A DNA stretch of 64,000 nucleotides from Ewingella americana. GTDB lineage: Bacteria; Pseudomonadota; Gammaproteobacteria; Enterobacterales; Enterobacteriaceae. The stretch spans positions 124,001 through 188,000 of the forward strand of contig NZ_RCZD01000003.1 in assembly GCF_006438725.1 (NCBI RefSeq). The letters are read 5' to 3'. This document shows, one piece after another, positions 7,227 to 16,690 of this stretch (position 1 is the stretch's first letter; every line of letters starts with the position of its first letter). Below the pieces are notes generated by a model. That model searched no databases, was not told the origin of the DNA, and saw only the letters and a program-made list of their open reading frames with translations. The position numbers and the translations under genes are program-made.

Positions 7227-9586
7227 AGACGTTGAAACACTGGGAGCTGGCCGGACATCATGACGCAGGTGTAGATCTGCGTGTCGAAGGTAAGCATCTG
7301 TTTTGTCTGCGGGTGTTGGAGCAGGGATTGGTGCGCGTATTTCTCCAGCGTAACGGCGAGTTGGCGCTGGATCGTACCTGGAGCATTGCGCCGCAAAATG
7401 ATGTGCCGTGGGAAGGGCGCGACCGTCTGAGCAACGAAGGTTTCTCGCTGCCTGGGTACCAACTGACGCACGGCGAAAATACCCTGACCGTGACCACCGA
7501 CGCACTGCGCGTTACCGTTCACCAGCCACTGTGGCTGGAGTGGGAACATAAAAATGCGGCCGGTGAATGGCTGCCGCTGGTCAACGACCGCAAGACCGGC
7601 GCGTATATGCTGTCGGTGAAAGGCGATGCCTCGGCGCACTATCAACTGCGTGAGGCGCAGGACGGCGTTTACGGGCTGGGTGAAAAAGCCGGTGACCTCA
7701 ACCGCAGCGGCCGTCGTTTTGAAATGCGTAATCTGGATGCGATGGGCTACAACGCCGCCAGCACCGATCCGCTGTACAAACATATTCCGTTTACTATGAC
7801 ACGCCGCAACGATGTCAGTTTCGGTCTGTTCTACGACAATCTCAGCAATGTCTGGCTTGATCTCGGCAATGAGCTGGATAATTACCACTTGCCGTATCGC
7901 CGTTTTAGCGCTGAAGCGGGCGATCTGGATTACTATTTGTTCATTGGTCCCACCTCGCTGGAGGTCACCAAAAAATTGGTGAGGCTGACTGGTAAAACGA
8001 CGTTTGGCCCGAAATGGAGCCTCGGTTACAGCGGTTCGACCATGTATTACACTGATGAACCGGACGCCCAGCAGCAGTTGATGAAGTTCATCACGCTGTG
8101 CCAGCAACACGAAATCCCATGTGATTCTTTCCAGCTTTCATCGGGTTATACGTCGATTGGCAACAAGCGCTACGTCTTCAACTGGAACTACGACAAAGTG
8201 CCACAGCCGAAGGCGATGTCGCAGGCGTTTCTCGACGCGGGCATTCGCCTGGCTGCTAATATCAAACCCTGTCTGTTACAGGACCATCCGAAATACGCAC
8301 AGGTGGCGGAGCAGGGGCTGTTTATTCGTGATTCAGAAACTGGCGCGCCAGAGCGTTCAGTCTTCTGGGATGACGAAGGCTCACACCTTGATTTCACCCA
8401 TCCGGCCGCCGTGCGCTGGTGGCAAAATGGCGTCACCACGCAGTTGCTGGAAAACGGCATTGGTTCAACCTGGAACGACAACAACGAATATGAAGTGTGG
8501 GACAGCGATGCGCGTTGCCACGGTTTTGGCAAACCGATCGCCATCAAACATATCCGTCCGGTTATGCCATTACTGATGATGCGTGCGTCGTTTGAAGCGC
8601 AGCAACGTTTCGCACCAGAGGCTCGTCCGTATCTGATTTCACGTTCCGGCTGCGCGGGCATGCAGCGCTATGTGCAGACGTGGAGCGGCGATAACCGCAC
8701 CAGTTGGCAGACGCTGCGCTACAACACGCGTATGGGCATCGGCATGAGCTTATCCGGTCTGTATAACGTCGGGCATGACGTTGGCGGGTTCGCCGGCGAT
8801 AAGCCAGACGCTGAACTGTTTGTACGCTGGGTGCAAAACGGCGTGATGCATCCGCGTTTCACTATTCACTCATGGAATGACGATCACACCGTGAACGAGC
8901 CGTGGATGTATCCGCAGGTGACGCCACTTGTCCGTGATGCGATCCGTCTGCGCTACCGTTTATTGCCTTATTTCTACACTCTGCTGTGGCAGGCGCATGC
9001 CAATGACGAACCGATGCTGCGCCCGACGTTCCTCGATCACGAGCATGATAAAAAGACCTTCGCCGAAACCGACGATTTCCTGATGGGGCAAGATTTACTG
9101 GTTGCCAGTGTGGTTGAAGAAGGACAGCGTGAGCGCCAGGTCTACCTGCCAGATAACGGTATCGGCTGGTGCGATTTCTACACTGGTGAATGGTTCGCAG
9201 GCGGGCAGAGAATAACTCTCGACGCACCACTGGATCGCCTGCCGTTGCTGGTTCGCGCGGGTGCTGCGCTGCCGCAATCAGGACGTCTGGCACATGTTGA
9301 TGTCAACAAAGATACAACGCGTGAACTGCATGTTTACCCGGCGCCAGGTCAGGTGAAATCCGCGGGAATGTTGTTTGAGGACGACGGTGAAAGCCATCAC
9401 TGGCAGCAAGACCATGCATTGTGGCTGAACTGGGAAATCCTCAGCAGCGCGCAGCGCATTGATATCACGATTATTCAGCGCGGTGATTTCAAACCGGCGT
9501 GGAAAACCCTAAACATTATCTTGCCAAAGGGTGAGGTGCGGGAAGTGTGGGTGAACGGGGAACGGACGAAAAGTTACTCCGTCTGA
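7223..9586 (+). CDS. GH31 family alpha-glycosidase
   Basis: This 787-residue cytoplasmic protein (no signal peptide) has the GH31 layout: an N-terminal beta-sandwich (GVYGLGEKAGDLNRSG, PLYKHIPF), a catalytic TIM barrel and a C-terminal beta domain. The nucleophile Asp is in STWNDNNEYEVW, a variant of the usual WxDMNEP, and the likely acid/base Asp is in WSGDNRTSW. YNVGHDVGGF and HPRFTIHSWN are further active-site segments. GH31 contains alpha-glucosidases, alpha-xylosidases, sulfoquinovosidases and others, and the exact substrate is not readable. It overlaps the transporter gene by four bases, and a hairpin terminator follows its stop. Imported glycoside is probably hydrolysed in the cytoplasm. 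Confidence 0.9.
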   Translation: MKTLKHWELAGHHDAGVDLRVEGKHLFCLRVLEQGLVRVFLQRNGELALDRTWSIAPQNDVPWEGRDRLSNEGFSLPGYQLTHGENTLTVTTDALRVTVHQPLWLEWEHKNAAGEWLPLVNDRKTGAYMLSVKGDASAHYQLREAQDGVYGLGEKAGDLNRSGRRFEMRNLDAMGYNAASTDPLYKHIPFTMTRRNDVSFGLFYDNLSNVWLDLGNELDNYHLPYRRFSAEAGDLDYYLFIGPTSLEVTKKLVRLTGKTTFGPKWSLGYSGSTMYYTDEPDAQQQLMKFITLCQQHEIPCDSFQLSSGYTSIGNKRYVFNWNYDKVPQPKAMSQAFLDAGIRLAANIKPCLLQDHPKYAQVAEQGLFIRDSETGAPERSVFWDDEGSHLDFTHPAAVRWWQNGVTTQLLENGIGSTWNDNNEYEVWDSDARCHGFGKPIAIKHIRPVMPLLMMRASFEAQQRFAPEARPYLISRSGCAGMQRYVQTWSGDNRTSWQTLRYNTRMGIGMSLSGLYNVGHDVGGFAGDKPDAELFVRWVQNGVMHPRFTIHSWNDDHTVNEPWMYPQVTPLVRDAIRLRYRLLPYFYTLLWQAHANDEPMLRPTFLDHEHDKKTFAETDDFLMGQDLLVASVVEEGQRERQVYLPDNGIGWCDFYTGEWFAGGQRITLDAPLDRLPLLVRAGAALPQSGRLAHVDVNKDTTRELHVYPAPGQVKSAGMLFEDDGESHHWQQDHALWLNWEILSSAQRIDITIIQRGDFKPAWKTLNIILPKGEVREVWVNGERTKSYSV

Positions 9587-9596
9587 GGATAGGTCC

Positions 9597-9620
9597 GGGG
9601 GCCTGTTTCAGGCCCCTTTA
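9597..9620. terminator. Terminator shared by GH31 gene and xseA
   Basis: A perfect hairpin GGGGCCTG-TTT-CAGGCCCC is followed by TTTA. It overlaps the last codons of xseA (stop at 9608–9610) on the other strand, so it probably serves converging transcripts. Confidence 0.7.
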
Positions 9621-10987
9621 ACGGCACGTTTCCGCGCTTTTTTTTCCACCACGATCGATTTCACTTCGCTTTCAATCCAGCCATCGGCCAGACGTGTTTT
9701 CAACGTATCGCCCGGTGCGATCTGCGTGGTTTTCTTCAGCAATGCCCCCTGCGGCGTGGTTGTCACGCTATAACCTCGTGCCAACGTTGCCAGTGGGCTG
9801 ACGCCTTCCAGTTGGGCACATAGGGTGCCGAAACGCTGGCGGCTGCCTGAGAGCTGCGAGGTGAGCGCTTGTTGCAGGCGATACTGCAATTGCTGAATTT
9901 TTTGCTGAGCACGATGAATACGCGGTTGTGGCTGTTGCTGCGTTAAACGCTGTTGCAGACGGTCGGCGCGGCGCAGCATTTGGCGCAGCTGATTTTGCAT
10001 GGCTTCGTCCAGGCGACGGCGCAGCTTGAACAGCGCGGTTTGCTGACGCGCCAGACGCAAATGCGGATGCTGCTGTTGCAGACGATGATTGAGCCGCGTA
10101 AACCGCTGCGTCAGCTGGGCGAGATAATAGTCCATTGCCATTTCAAGACGCTGCTGTTGGGACTGGATTTGACGCAGCAGTTCCAACTGATTGCGGCTGA
10201 TCAGTTCGGCAGCGGCCGAAGGGGTCGGAGCGCGTAAGTCTGCGACAAAATCGGCAATCGTCACATCGGTTTCGTGGCCGACGGCACTGACAATAGGAAT
10301 ACGGCTGGCGAAAATTGCCCGCGCCACACGTTCGTCGTTAAAGCTCCATAAGTCTTCCAGCGAACCGCCGCCGCGCCCGACAATCAATATATCGGCTTCT
10401 TCTCGCGCATTCGCCAACTGAATGGCTCGTACGATTTGCATCGGCGCATCGACGCCCTGAACAGCGGTCGGATAGATGATGACGGGCAATGACGGGTCAC
10501 GGCGTTTTAAAACGTTTAACACATCATGCAGCGCGGCACCGCTTGAGGAGGTGATCACGCCAACGCATTTGGCCGGTGAAGGCAGCGGTTGTTTGAATTG
10601 CGCATCGAACAGCCCTTCAGCGGCCAGTTGCTGTTTCAGCAGATCGAATTTTTGCTGCAACAGACCGTCACCGGCTTCCTGCATGCTTTCGGCAATCAAC
10701 TGATAATCACCGCGTGGTTCGTAAAGAGTGATCGTCGCGCGGACTAAAACCTGCTGGCCGTTTTGCGGGCGGAATGTGGTGCGGCGATTGGTGTTGCGGA
10801 ACATCGCGCACTTAACCTGCGCACGGTCATCTTTCAGGGTGAAATACCAGTGACCGGAGGAAGGTTGGGAGAAGTTGGAGATCTCGCCTGAGAGCCAGAC
10901 CTGGCCCATTTCGTTCTCCAGCAACTGTCGGACCGTCTGATTGAGGCGGCTTACGGTAAAAATCGGTGGGGAAGAAGGTAGCGACAT
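9608..10987 (-). CDS. xseA: Exonuclease VII large subunit
   Basis: XseA with XseB degrades single-stranded DNA in both directions. The N-terminal OB-fold ([21 protein letters not shown]) is followed by the catalytic core with [46 protein letters not shown] and [11 protein letters not shown], then a long Gln/Arg-rich coiled coil and a C-terminal segment with LARGYSV. Length is 459 residues (E. coli 456). It is divergent from guaB, the standard arrangement. The small-subunit gene is not in this window. Confidence 0.97.
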   Translation of the reverse strand: MSLPSSPPIFTVSRLNQTVRQLLENEMGQVWLSGEISNFSQPSSGHWYFTLKDDRAQVKCAMFRNTNRRTTFRPQNGQQVLVRATITLYEPRGDYQLIAESMQEAGDGLLQQKFDLLKQQLAAEGLFDAQFKQPLPSPAKCVGVITSSSGAALHDVLNVLKRRDPSLPVIIYPTAVQGVDAPMQIVRAIQLANAREEADILIVGRGGGSLEDLWSFNDERVARAIFASRIPIVSAVGHETDVTIADFVADLRAPTPSAAAELISRNQLELLRQIQSQQQRLEMAMDYYLAQLTQRFTRLNHRLQQQHPHLRLARQQTALFKLRRRLDEAMQNQLRQMLRRADRLQQRLTQQQPQPRIHRAQQKIQQLQYRLQQALTSQLSGSRQRFGTLCAQLEGVSPLATLARGYSVTTTPQGALLKKTTQIAPGDTLKTRLADGWIESEVKSIVVEKKARKRAVKGA

Positions 10988-11097
10988 GTGATCCAGATCA
11001 AATTCAAAAACAGAGACTTAATCGAACGATACTACATGCACAAAACAGGTAATCAAGAAGTTTCTCAAAATAGTTCTGGTGGCTATGTCTGCTCACC

Positions 11098-11105
11098 TGT
11101 ATACT
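11098..11105 (+). promoter_or_regulatory. Probable guaBA promoter, extended -10
   Basis: TG followed by TATACT (11100–11105) gives an extended -10 element about 50 bp before the guaB start. The -35 region is weak. I looked for PurR operators between xseA and guaB and found only poor matches, so purine control here is not evident from sequence. Confidence 0.35.
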
Positions 11106-11156
11106 CCCGCTGCAATATTTTCTCCTTTCCGCATCCACCTTGGTGAGATATTGCCC

Positions 11157-12623
11157 ATGCTACGTATCGTAAAAGAAGCACTAACGTTCGACGACGTCCT
11201 CCTTGTTCCAGCCCACTCCACAGTTCTGCCCAATACTGCCGATCTAAGCACCCAGCTGACCGCTAAAATCCGTCTGAATATCCCTATGCTGTCTGCAGCT
11301 ATGGATACCGTGACAGAAGCGAATCTGGCGATTGCTCTCGCGCAAGAAGGCGGCCTGGGATTCATTCACAAGAACATGTCTATTGAACGTCAGGCCGAAG
11401 AAGTTCGCCGCGTTAAAAAACATGAAAGCGGCGTGGTTGCCGACCCTAAAACGGTCACCCCTTCTACCACCCTGCGTCAGGTTAAAGAACTCACCCAAAT
11501 TAACGGTTTCGCCGGTTACCCGGTTGTCACCGAGCAGAACGAACTGGTCGGTATCATTACCGGCCGTGACGTGCGCTTCGTGACCGATCTGGAACAGCCA
11601 GTGACCGCAGTGATGACCCCGAAAGAGCGTCTGGTGACGGTCAAAGAAGGCGAGTCCCGCGAAATCGTGTTGCAGAAAATGCACGAAAAACGCGTTGAGA
11701 AAGCGCTGGTGGTTGACGCGCAATTCCATCTGGTCGGTATGATCACCGTTAAAGACTTCCAGAAAGCAGAACGTAAACCTAACGCCTGTAAAGATGAGCA
11801 GGGCAGTCTGCGCGTCGGTGCGGCAGTTGGCGCGGGCGAAGGCAACGAAGAACGTATCGATGCACTGGTCGCCGCTGGCGTTGACGTGCTGCTGATTGAC
11901 TCCTCACATGGTCATTCCGAAGGCGTGCTTTCGCGTATTCGTGCTACCCGAGCCAAATACCCGGATCTGCAAATCATCGGCGGCAACGTGGCGACAGGCG
12001 CAGGCGCGCTGGCACTGGTTGAAGCTGGCGTGAGCGCAGTGAAAGTCGGTATCGGTCCTGGTTCTATCTGTACCACCCGCATCGTGACCGGCGTAGGCGT
12101 TCCGCAAATCACTGCGGTGTCTGACGCGGTTGAAGCGCTGGAAGGCACAGGTATTCCGGTCATCGCTGACGGCGGTATCCGCTTCTCCGGCGACATCGCC
12201 AAAGCCATCGCTGCGGGCGCAAGCTGCGTGATGGTCGGCGGGATGTTGGCTGGGACAGAAGAATCTCCAGGTGAAATCGAACTGTATCAGGGCCGCTCAT
12301 TCAAATCTTATCGCGGTATGGGCTCTCTGGGCGCGATGTCCAAAGGTTCCTCTGACCGTTACTTCCAGAGTGATAACGCCGCTGACAAACTGGTACCGGA
12401 AGGTATCGAAGGTCGCGTAGCGTACAAAGGTCGTCTGAAAGAGATTGTTCACCAGCAAATGGGCGGTCTGCGTTCATGTATGGGTCTGACCGGTTGTGCT
12501 ACCATCCTCGAACTGCGCACCAAAGCTGAGTTTGTCCGCATCAGCGGCGCTGGGATCCAGGAAAGCCACGTACACGACGTGACGATCACCAAGGAATCTC
12601 CGAACTACAGAATGGGATCTTGA
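11157..12623 (+). CDS. guaB: Inosine-5'-monophosphate dehydrogenase
   Basis: GuaB oxidises IMP to XMP with NAD+, the first committed step to GMP. From ATG 11157 the product is 488 residues, the same as E. coli; the open frame reaches 26 codons further but lacks family similarity. Features in order: N-terminal [12 protein letters not shown] barrel strand, two CBS domains (about residues 95–200), the IMP loop with catalytic Cys in [18 protein letters not shown], and the flap [10 protein letters not shown]. It is co-directional with guaA 103 bp downstream. Confidence 0.97.
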   Translation: MLRIVKEALTFDDVLLVPAHSTVLPNTADLSTQLTAKIRLNIPMLSAAMDTVTEANLAIALAQEGGLGFIHKNMSIERQAEEVRRVKKHESGVVADPKTVTPSTTLRQVKELTQINGFAGYPVVTEQNELVGIITGRDVRFVTDLEQPVTAVMTPKERLVTVKEGESREIVLQKMHEKRVEKALVVDAQFHLVGMITVKDFQKAERKPNACKDEQGSLRVGAAVGAGEGNEERIDALVAAGVDVLLIDSSHGHSEGVLSRIRATRAKYPDLQIIGGNVATGAGALALVEAGVSAVKVGIGPGSICTTRIVTGVGVPQITAVSDAVEALEGTGIPVIADGGIRFSGDIAKAIAAGASCVMVGGMLAGTEESPGEIELYQGRSFKSYRGMGSLGAMSKGSSDRYFQSDNAADKLVPEGIEGRVAYKGRLKEIVHQQMGGLRSCMGLTGCATILELRTKAEFVRISGAGIQESHVHDVTITKESPNYRMGS

Positions 12624-12629
12624 TTCCCA

Positions 12630-12660
12630 AGACAGCGAGCCATGTGCTCGCTGTCTGTTT
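12630..12660 (+). terminator. Intercistronic hairpin between guaB and guaA
   Basis: A perfect ten-base-pair stem, AGACAGCGAG and CTCGCTGTCT around a seven-base loop, is followed by GTTTTAC. The T run is short, so it may be a partial terminator or an mRNA-stabilising or processing hairpin that sets the guaB:guaA ratio. Confidence 0.5.
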
Positions 12661-12726
12661 TACTGTATTGATACTTATTTAACCTGTTGTTTTAACGCTT
12701 TTATTGCTTTCTGGAAAACGCCCCTC

Positions 12727-14304
12727 ATGAGCGAAAATATTCACAAGCACCGTATCCTGATCCTCGATTTCGGCTCCCAGTACACTCAACTTGTTGCACG
12801 CCGCGTGCGTGAACTGGGTGTCTATTGCGAACTCTGGGCCTGGGACGTAACCGAAGCCCAAATCCGCGAATTCAACCCGAACGGCATCATCCTGTCCGGC
12901 GGCCCGGAAAGTACCACCGAGCATGACAGCCCGCGCGCGCCAGACTACGTCTTCGAAGCCGGTGTGCCGGTTCTGGGCGTTTGCTATGGCATGCAAACCA
13001 TGGCAATGCAGTTAGGCGGCCATGTTGAAGGCTCTAACGAGCGCGAATTTGGTTATGCGCAGGTTGAAGTTCAGACTGAAAGCGCGCTAATCCGCGACAT
13101 TCAGGACGCCCTGAGCGAGAACAGCAAACCGTTGCTCGATGTCTGGATGAGCCACGGCGACAAAGTCACCGCTATTCCTTCTGACTTTGTGACCGTTGCC
13201 AGCACCGATACCTGTCCGTTTGCCATTATTGCTAACGAAGAAAAACGCTTCTATGGCGTACAGTTCCACCCGGAAGTGACGCATACCCGTCAGGGCCTGC
13301 GCATTCTGGAACGTTTCGTGATGGACATCTGCCAGTGCGAAGCGCTGTGGACACCGGCCAAAATCATTGAAGACGCCATTGAGCGCCTGCGTGTGCAGAT
13401 TGGCGAGGATCACGTGATCCTCGGCCTGTCCGGCGGCGTTGACTCCTCCGTCACTGCGATGCTGCTGCACCGAGCCATCGGCGATCGTCTGACCTGTGTC
13501 TTCGTTGACAACGGCCTGCTGCGTCTGAACGAAGCCGATCAGGTTTTGGAAATGTTTGGCGACAGTTTTGGTCTGAACATCGTTCACGTCGCAGCGGAAG
13601 AGCGTTTCCTGTCTGCACTGGCGGGCGTTGATGAGCCGGAAGCAAAACGCAAAATCATTGGCCGCGTCTTCGTTGAAGTCTTCGATGAAGAAGCGTGTAA
13701 ACAGGATGCCGTGAAATGGCTGGCGCAGGGCACTATCTACCCTGACGTGATCGAATCTGCGGCCTCTGCCACCGGCAAAGCGCACGTGATTAAATCCCAC
13801 CACAACGTGGGTGGCCTGCCGAAAGAGATGAAACTGGGTCTGGTTGAGCCGCTGAAAGAGTTGTTCAAAGACGAAGTGCGTAAAATCGGTCTGGAACTCG
13901 GCCTGCCATACGACATGCTTTTCCGTCACCCGTTCCCTGGCCCAGGTCTTGGCGTGCGCGTGCTGGGTGAAGTAAAGAAAGAGTACTGCGACCTGCTGCG
14001 TCGTGCCGATGCTATCTTCATCGAAGAACTGCACAAAGCCGACCTGTACAACAAAGTCAGCCAGGCGTTCACTGTCTTCCTGCCAGTGCGCTCCGTTGGC
14101 GTGATGGGCGATGGCCGTAAATACGACTGGGTGGTTTCCCTGCGTGCCGTCGAAACCATCGACTTTATGACCGCGCATTGGGCACACCTGCCGTACGATT
14201 TCCTTGGCCGCTGCTCCAACCGTATCATCAACGAAGTCGACGGCATTTCCCGCGTAGTGTATGACATCTCGGGTAAACCACCGGCTACGATTGAGTGGGA
14301 ATGA
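12727..14304 (+). CDS. guaA: GMP synthase (glutamine-hydrolysing)
   Basis: GuaA converts XMP, ATP and glutamine to GMP. The product has an N-terminal class I glutamine amidotransferase domain (nucleophile Cys in GVCYGMQ, His/Glu in QFHPEVTH), an ATP pyrophosphatase domain with the P-loop SGGVDSS, and the C-terminal dimerisation domain ([13 protein letters not shown], ending in PPATIEWE). The length is 525 residues as in E. coli. It forms the guaBA operon with the preceding gene and ends at a strong terminator. Confidence 0.98.
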   Translation: MSENIHKHRILILDFGSQYTQLVARRVRELGVYCELWAWDVTEAQIREFNPNGIILSGGPESTTEHDSPRAPDYVFEAGVPVLGVCYGMQTMAMQLGGHVEGSNEREFGYAQVEVQTESALIRDIQDALSENSKPLLDVWMSHGDKVTAIPSDFVTVASTDTCPFAIIANEEKRFYGVQFHPEVTHTRQGLRILERFVMDICQCEALWTPAKIIEDAIERLRVQIGEDHVILGLSGGVDSSVTAMLLHRAIGDRLTCVFVDNGLLRLNEADQVLEMFGDSFGLNIVHVAAEERFLSALAGVDEPEAKRKIIGRVFVEVFDEEACKQDAVKWLAQGTIYPDVIESAASATGKAHVIKSHHNVGGLPKEMKLGLVEPLKELFKDEVRKIGLELGLPYDMLFRHPFPGPGLGVRVLGEVKKEYCDLLRRADAIFIEELHKADLYNKVSQAFTVFLPVRSVGVMGDGRKYDWVVSLRAVETIDFMTAHWAHLPYDFLGRCSNRIINEVDGISRVVYDISGKPPATIEWE

Positions 14305-14337
14305 GTTCTTAGCGATATCTAAGGCTTAGCCCCAGTA

Positions 14338-14364
14338 AAAAACCCGCTTCGGCGGGTTTTTTTA
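14338..14364 (+). terminator. Rho-independent terminator of guaBA
   Basis: The stem is AACCCGC-TTCG-GCGGGTT with an A run before and seven Ts after. It lies 34 bp after the guaA stop. Confidence 0.9.
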
Positions 14365-14545
14365 TATTTAAGGAAAGAGCTTCTGCTTAAGCGACAGAAA
14401 CGCACACGTTACCGTGTTTACTTTCAACTGCGCCAGAGTGAGATTATCGTTTAGTGAGAATGGTAATCCAACGCTAAAAACCACGCTCGCATAAATGAAA
14501 GCCCTGGGCGTCGTACTCACGCTCAAACCCTCATCCCGAAAAACC

Positions 14546-14574
14546 AAAAAGCAGCCCTTGGCAGGCTGCTTTTT
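14546..14574. terminator. Bidirectional terminator downstream of the DUF3313 lipoprotein gene
   Basis: AAAAAGCAGCC, a seven-base loop, then GGCTGCTTTTT. A and T runs on either side let it act on both strands. It mainly ends the minus-strand lipoprotein gene. The 180 bp between this and the guaBA terminator show no gene. Confidence 0.8.
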
Positions 14575-14589
14575 CAGTTGTTGGGGCGT

Positions 14590-15261
14590 TTACTTCTGTG
14601 GAGCAGGATTAAACTGTACGACGTCAGTCGCTAAGTTATCGACCACACTTTTCAGGTCATTGAGTGTCACTTTTTGTTTGTCATTCGACACTTGTTTACC
14701 CATGCCTTTACGTACCACTTTTACCACGGTTTTGCCGGTGGTGGAGTCAACCAGTTCTGCTTCGAAATACAGTTCGGTATCGCGGGTACGGTGGCCGCTG
14801 GCGGTTTCTGCACCGGCAACAACTAACGCCACCGGGATCACTTCATAGAATTGTAAACCTTCAGCTGCGGTATTTGCGCCGGTGATCGCACCTTTAAAGA
14901 TCAACGTACGCGGGCCCGGGTGATTGGTGATCGTCATACGTTGAGCAATCGCTGGTTTAATGCGGCTGTTTGCGTAGTCCAACACGCCCTGCAAGGTCTG
15001 CTGATCAATCTGCGCTGTAGGTTGAGGTTTTGGATAGAAAGTGATTGGCTGATAATCGACGTAAGAGTAGTCAGAGGCTTTAAAAGAAGGATCAACCCAA
15101 CGCAGAACTGTTTTACCTGATGGGGTTTTAGTCTCTTTCAATCCAGAATAATCACCGAGGAAACCAGAGAATTTATCGGCCTTGGTCACCTGACTGGTAC
15201 AACCGGCAAGCATTACCGCGCCAGCAATCAGCGCAACCTGCAAAACTTTCGTTGTGTTCAT
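14590..15261 (-). CDS. DUF3313-family lipoprotein
   Basis: This 223-residue protein starts at ATG 15261 (AAGGG upstream) and has a lipoprotein signal peptide with lipobox LAGC at residues about 17–20, so it should be lipid-anchored in the envelope. The mature part contains WVDPSFKASDYSYVDYQPITFYP, GPRTLIFKGAITG and an alanine-rich VALVVAGAETASGHR segment, matching the DUF3313 family of uncharacterised proteobacterial lipoproteins. It stands alone between terminators. Function is unknown; the residue after the cysteine is Thr, so outer-membrane sorting is expected. Confidence 0.8.
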   Translation of the reverse strand: MNTTKVLQVALIAGAVMLAGCTSQVTKADKFSGFLGDYSGLKETKTPSGKTVLRWVDPSFKASDYSYVDYQPITFYPKPQPTAQIDQQTLQGVLDYANSRIKPAIAQRMTITNHPGPRTLIFKGAITGANTAAEGLQFYEVIPVALVVAGAETASGHRTRDTELYFEAELVDSTTGKTVVKVVRKGMGKQVSNDKQKVTLNDLKSVVDNLATDVVQFNPAPQK

Positions 15262-15734
15262 TGGTACCCTTAAATGTGAGTGGCGTAATAAATTATGTAT
15301 AGCACCGATACCGAAATTCACCCCCTCATAATATCAAAAGGGTGAGTTTCGCAGGATAGCAAAATAAATTGGGACCTCATTCATCAACTTTTTGTTTCTT
15401 TGATGTAGATTCATAAAAAACATACTGTCGGCTGCGAGTGCCGTTATCATGTTCAAAACGAAACCCGGCCCGTTTTATTTTCCGATGTGAAATAAATAAT
15501 TTTTACTTATCATTATGATTTTAAATATTTAATTTTTTTATTTGTTTAGTGCTGAGTACAAACTTAACCAACGCCGCATATCACCCCTCATTTTGGGGAT
15601 CAAAAATACAGATGTTTATTTACATATTAGCTACTTTTCTAACTAACGCCGATCTGAACAATCTGGTCACCACACATCCTGCATTGAGTATCGTGTCCAC
15701 CCGGGTCGTGGTCGGGCCAACGTTCCATCAACGT
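15262..15734. other. Intergenic region without a convincing gene
   Basis: These 473 bp hold the upstream region of the lipoprotein gene (a CTATACATAAT-like element on the minus strand near 15300) and the 3' flank of the CitE-like gene. A weak hairpin, CCCC-TCATTTT-GGGG with outer AT pairs (15584–15599), could stop the minus-strand ter operon. Bases 15480–15560 are very AT-rich. No gene could be supported. Confidence 0.4.
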
Positions 15735-16676
15735 TTACAAGGCATCTTCGAATCGCCGTTCGAACTCCCCGTTGACAGGTTCCACATAGCCATATTTTTT
15801 CCCCTGTTGAATGATCCTGTGCGCCCAATTGACGTGAGTGGCTGGTTCACACATGGCACCGTCGGATTTGTATACCGCACTGTCTGCATTGAGGATGCGC
15901 AGAGCTTCCTGGTAATCGCGGGGGGCGACGCGTAGTGCGTGGTGGATGATGGGGATCTGACTTGGATGGATGGCGGTTTTACCGACGAGACCGTGCAGGA
16001 TATCCTGTTTTAGTTCGCGTCTTAGCATGTCATCGGGTTCGATTAACTCACAGACTGGGGACGTCAGGGCGAAACCCTGCGCGCCGAACACGCTGACCAG
16101 CATTTTGATCACATAGCCGAGTGGGCCTTCATACAGTGTGTATTCCTTGCTGCGGCGTAAACCTAATACACTCATCAAATCATTGCCGCCGATACGCAGT
16201 GCCAGTACGCGGTTGGCGGCTTTGGCTTTCAGTGCTTCGGCCATCTGCTGCATTTTATTGACGTCATACACCTCAGCATCTTCCAGCGTTGGCATCCACA
16301 GCAGGTCAGTACCCGCGGTAATGCGTAACCAGCTATCGAGAGAGGATAAGGTAAACTTCGGCAACACCAGCCCGTCGACAGCGTGCAGGAAAAATGTTTT
16401 ATCGGAGATCAGTTTGGCAGCCATGGCGGCACTTCGCGGGCGGATAAACAACAATGGTCCGTCACTGAAATCACGTGGGCTCTTCAGAATAAACAGCGTT
16501 TTACGTAGATTATCAAGCGCCTGTGGGATATCCCGGTCCAGCACGGCATCTTCCAGACAGATAACCATCGACAGCAGTTCGGGATACTTTTCGCCACAGG
16601 CAATACGGGTCAGTTCCGGGTGCGTCGCGGGAACATACATGGTGGCCCCGAGGTCATTGGGGGTGATTTTTTTCAT
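15735..16676 (-). CDS. CitE-like C-C bond lyase of the ter-linked operon
   Basis: This 313-residue TIM-barrel protein resembles the HpcH/HpaI/CitE superfamily. It has an acidic metal ligand in ICLEDAV, a substrate-Arg strand FIRPRS, GLVLPKF, and LRIGGNDLMSVLG late in the barrel, ending with HPSQIPIIHHAL, typical of CitE-type lyases. The ter-associated branch (Pfam C-C_Bond_Lyase) is predicted to split or form a C-C bond in a small metabolite. It is the last gene of a six-gene minus-strand operon and starts 14 bp after the StiP-type gene, with GAGAGAGG as ribosome site. The substrate is unknown. Confidence 0.85.
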   Translation of the reverse strand: MKKITPNDLGATMYVPATHPELTRIACGEKYPELLSMVICLEDAVLDRDIPQALDNLRKTLFILKSPRDFSDGPLLFIRPRSAAMAAKLISDKTFFLHAVDGLVLPKFTLSSLDSWLRITAGTDLLWMPTLEDAEVYDVNKMQQMAEALKAKAANRVLALRIGGNDLMSVLGLRRSKEYTLYEGPLGYVIKMLVSVFGAQGFALTSPVCELIEPDDMLRRELKQDILHGLVGKTAIHPSQIPIIHHALRVAPRDYQEALRILNADSAVYKSDGAMCEPATHVNWAHRIIQQGKKYGYVEPVNGEFERRFEDAL

Positions 16677-16690
16677 CGGCCTCTCTCCGC

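Noticed and set aside
7022-8110. A 362-codon minus-strand frame over the transporter/GH31 junction
   Set aside because: Shadow of two conserved coupled genes; no start signal or domain.
11006-11030. A PurR box between xseA and guaB
   Set aside because: The best match (around TCGAACGATACT) agrees with only about half of the central palindrome.
13087-14187. A 366-codon minus-strand frame inside guaA
   Set aside because: It is antisense to a clear GMP synthase and is rich in His/Gln/Phe, as expected for the opposite strand of a high-GC third-position gene.
15549-15935. A 128-codon plus-strand frame at the end of the CitE-like gene
   Set aside because: Half of it is antisense to the lyase, and the rest lies in AT-rich sequence with no ribosome site.
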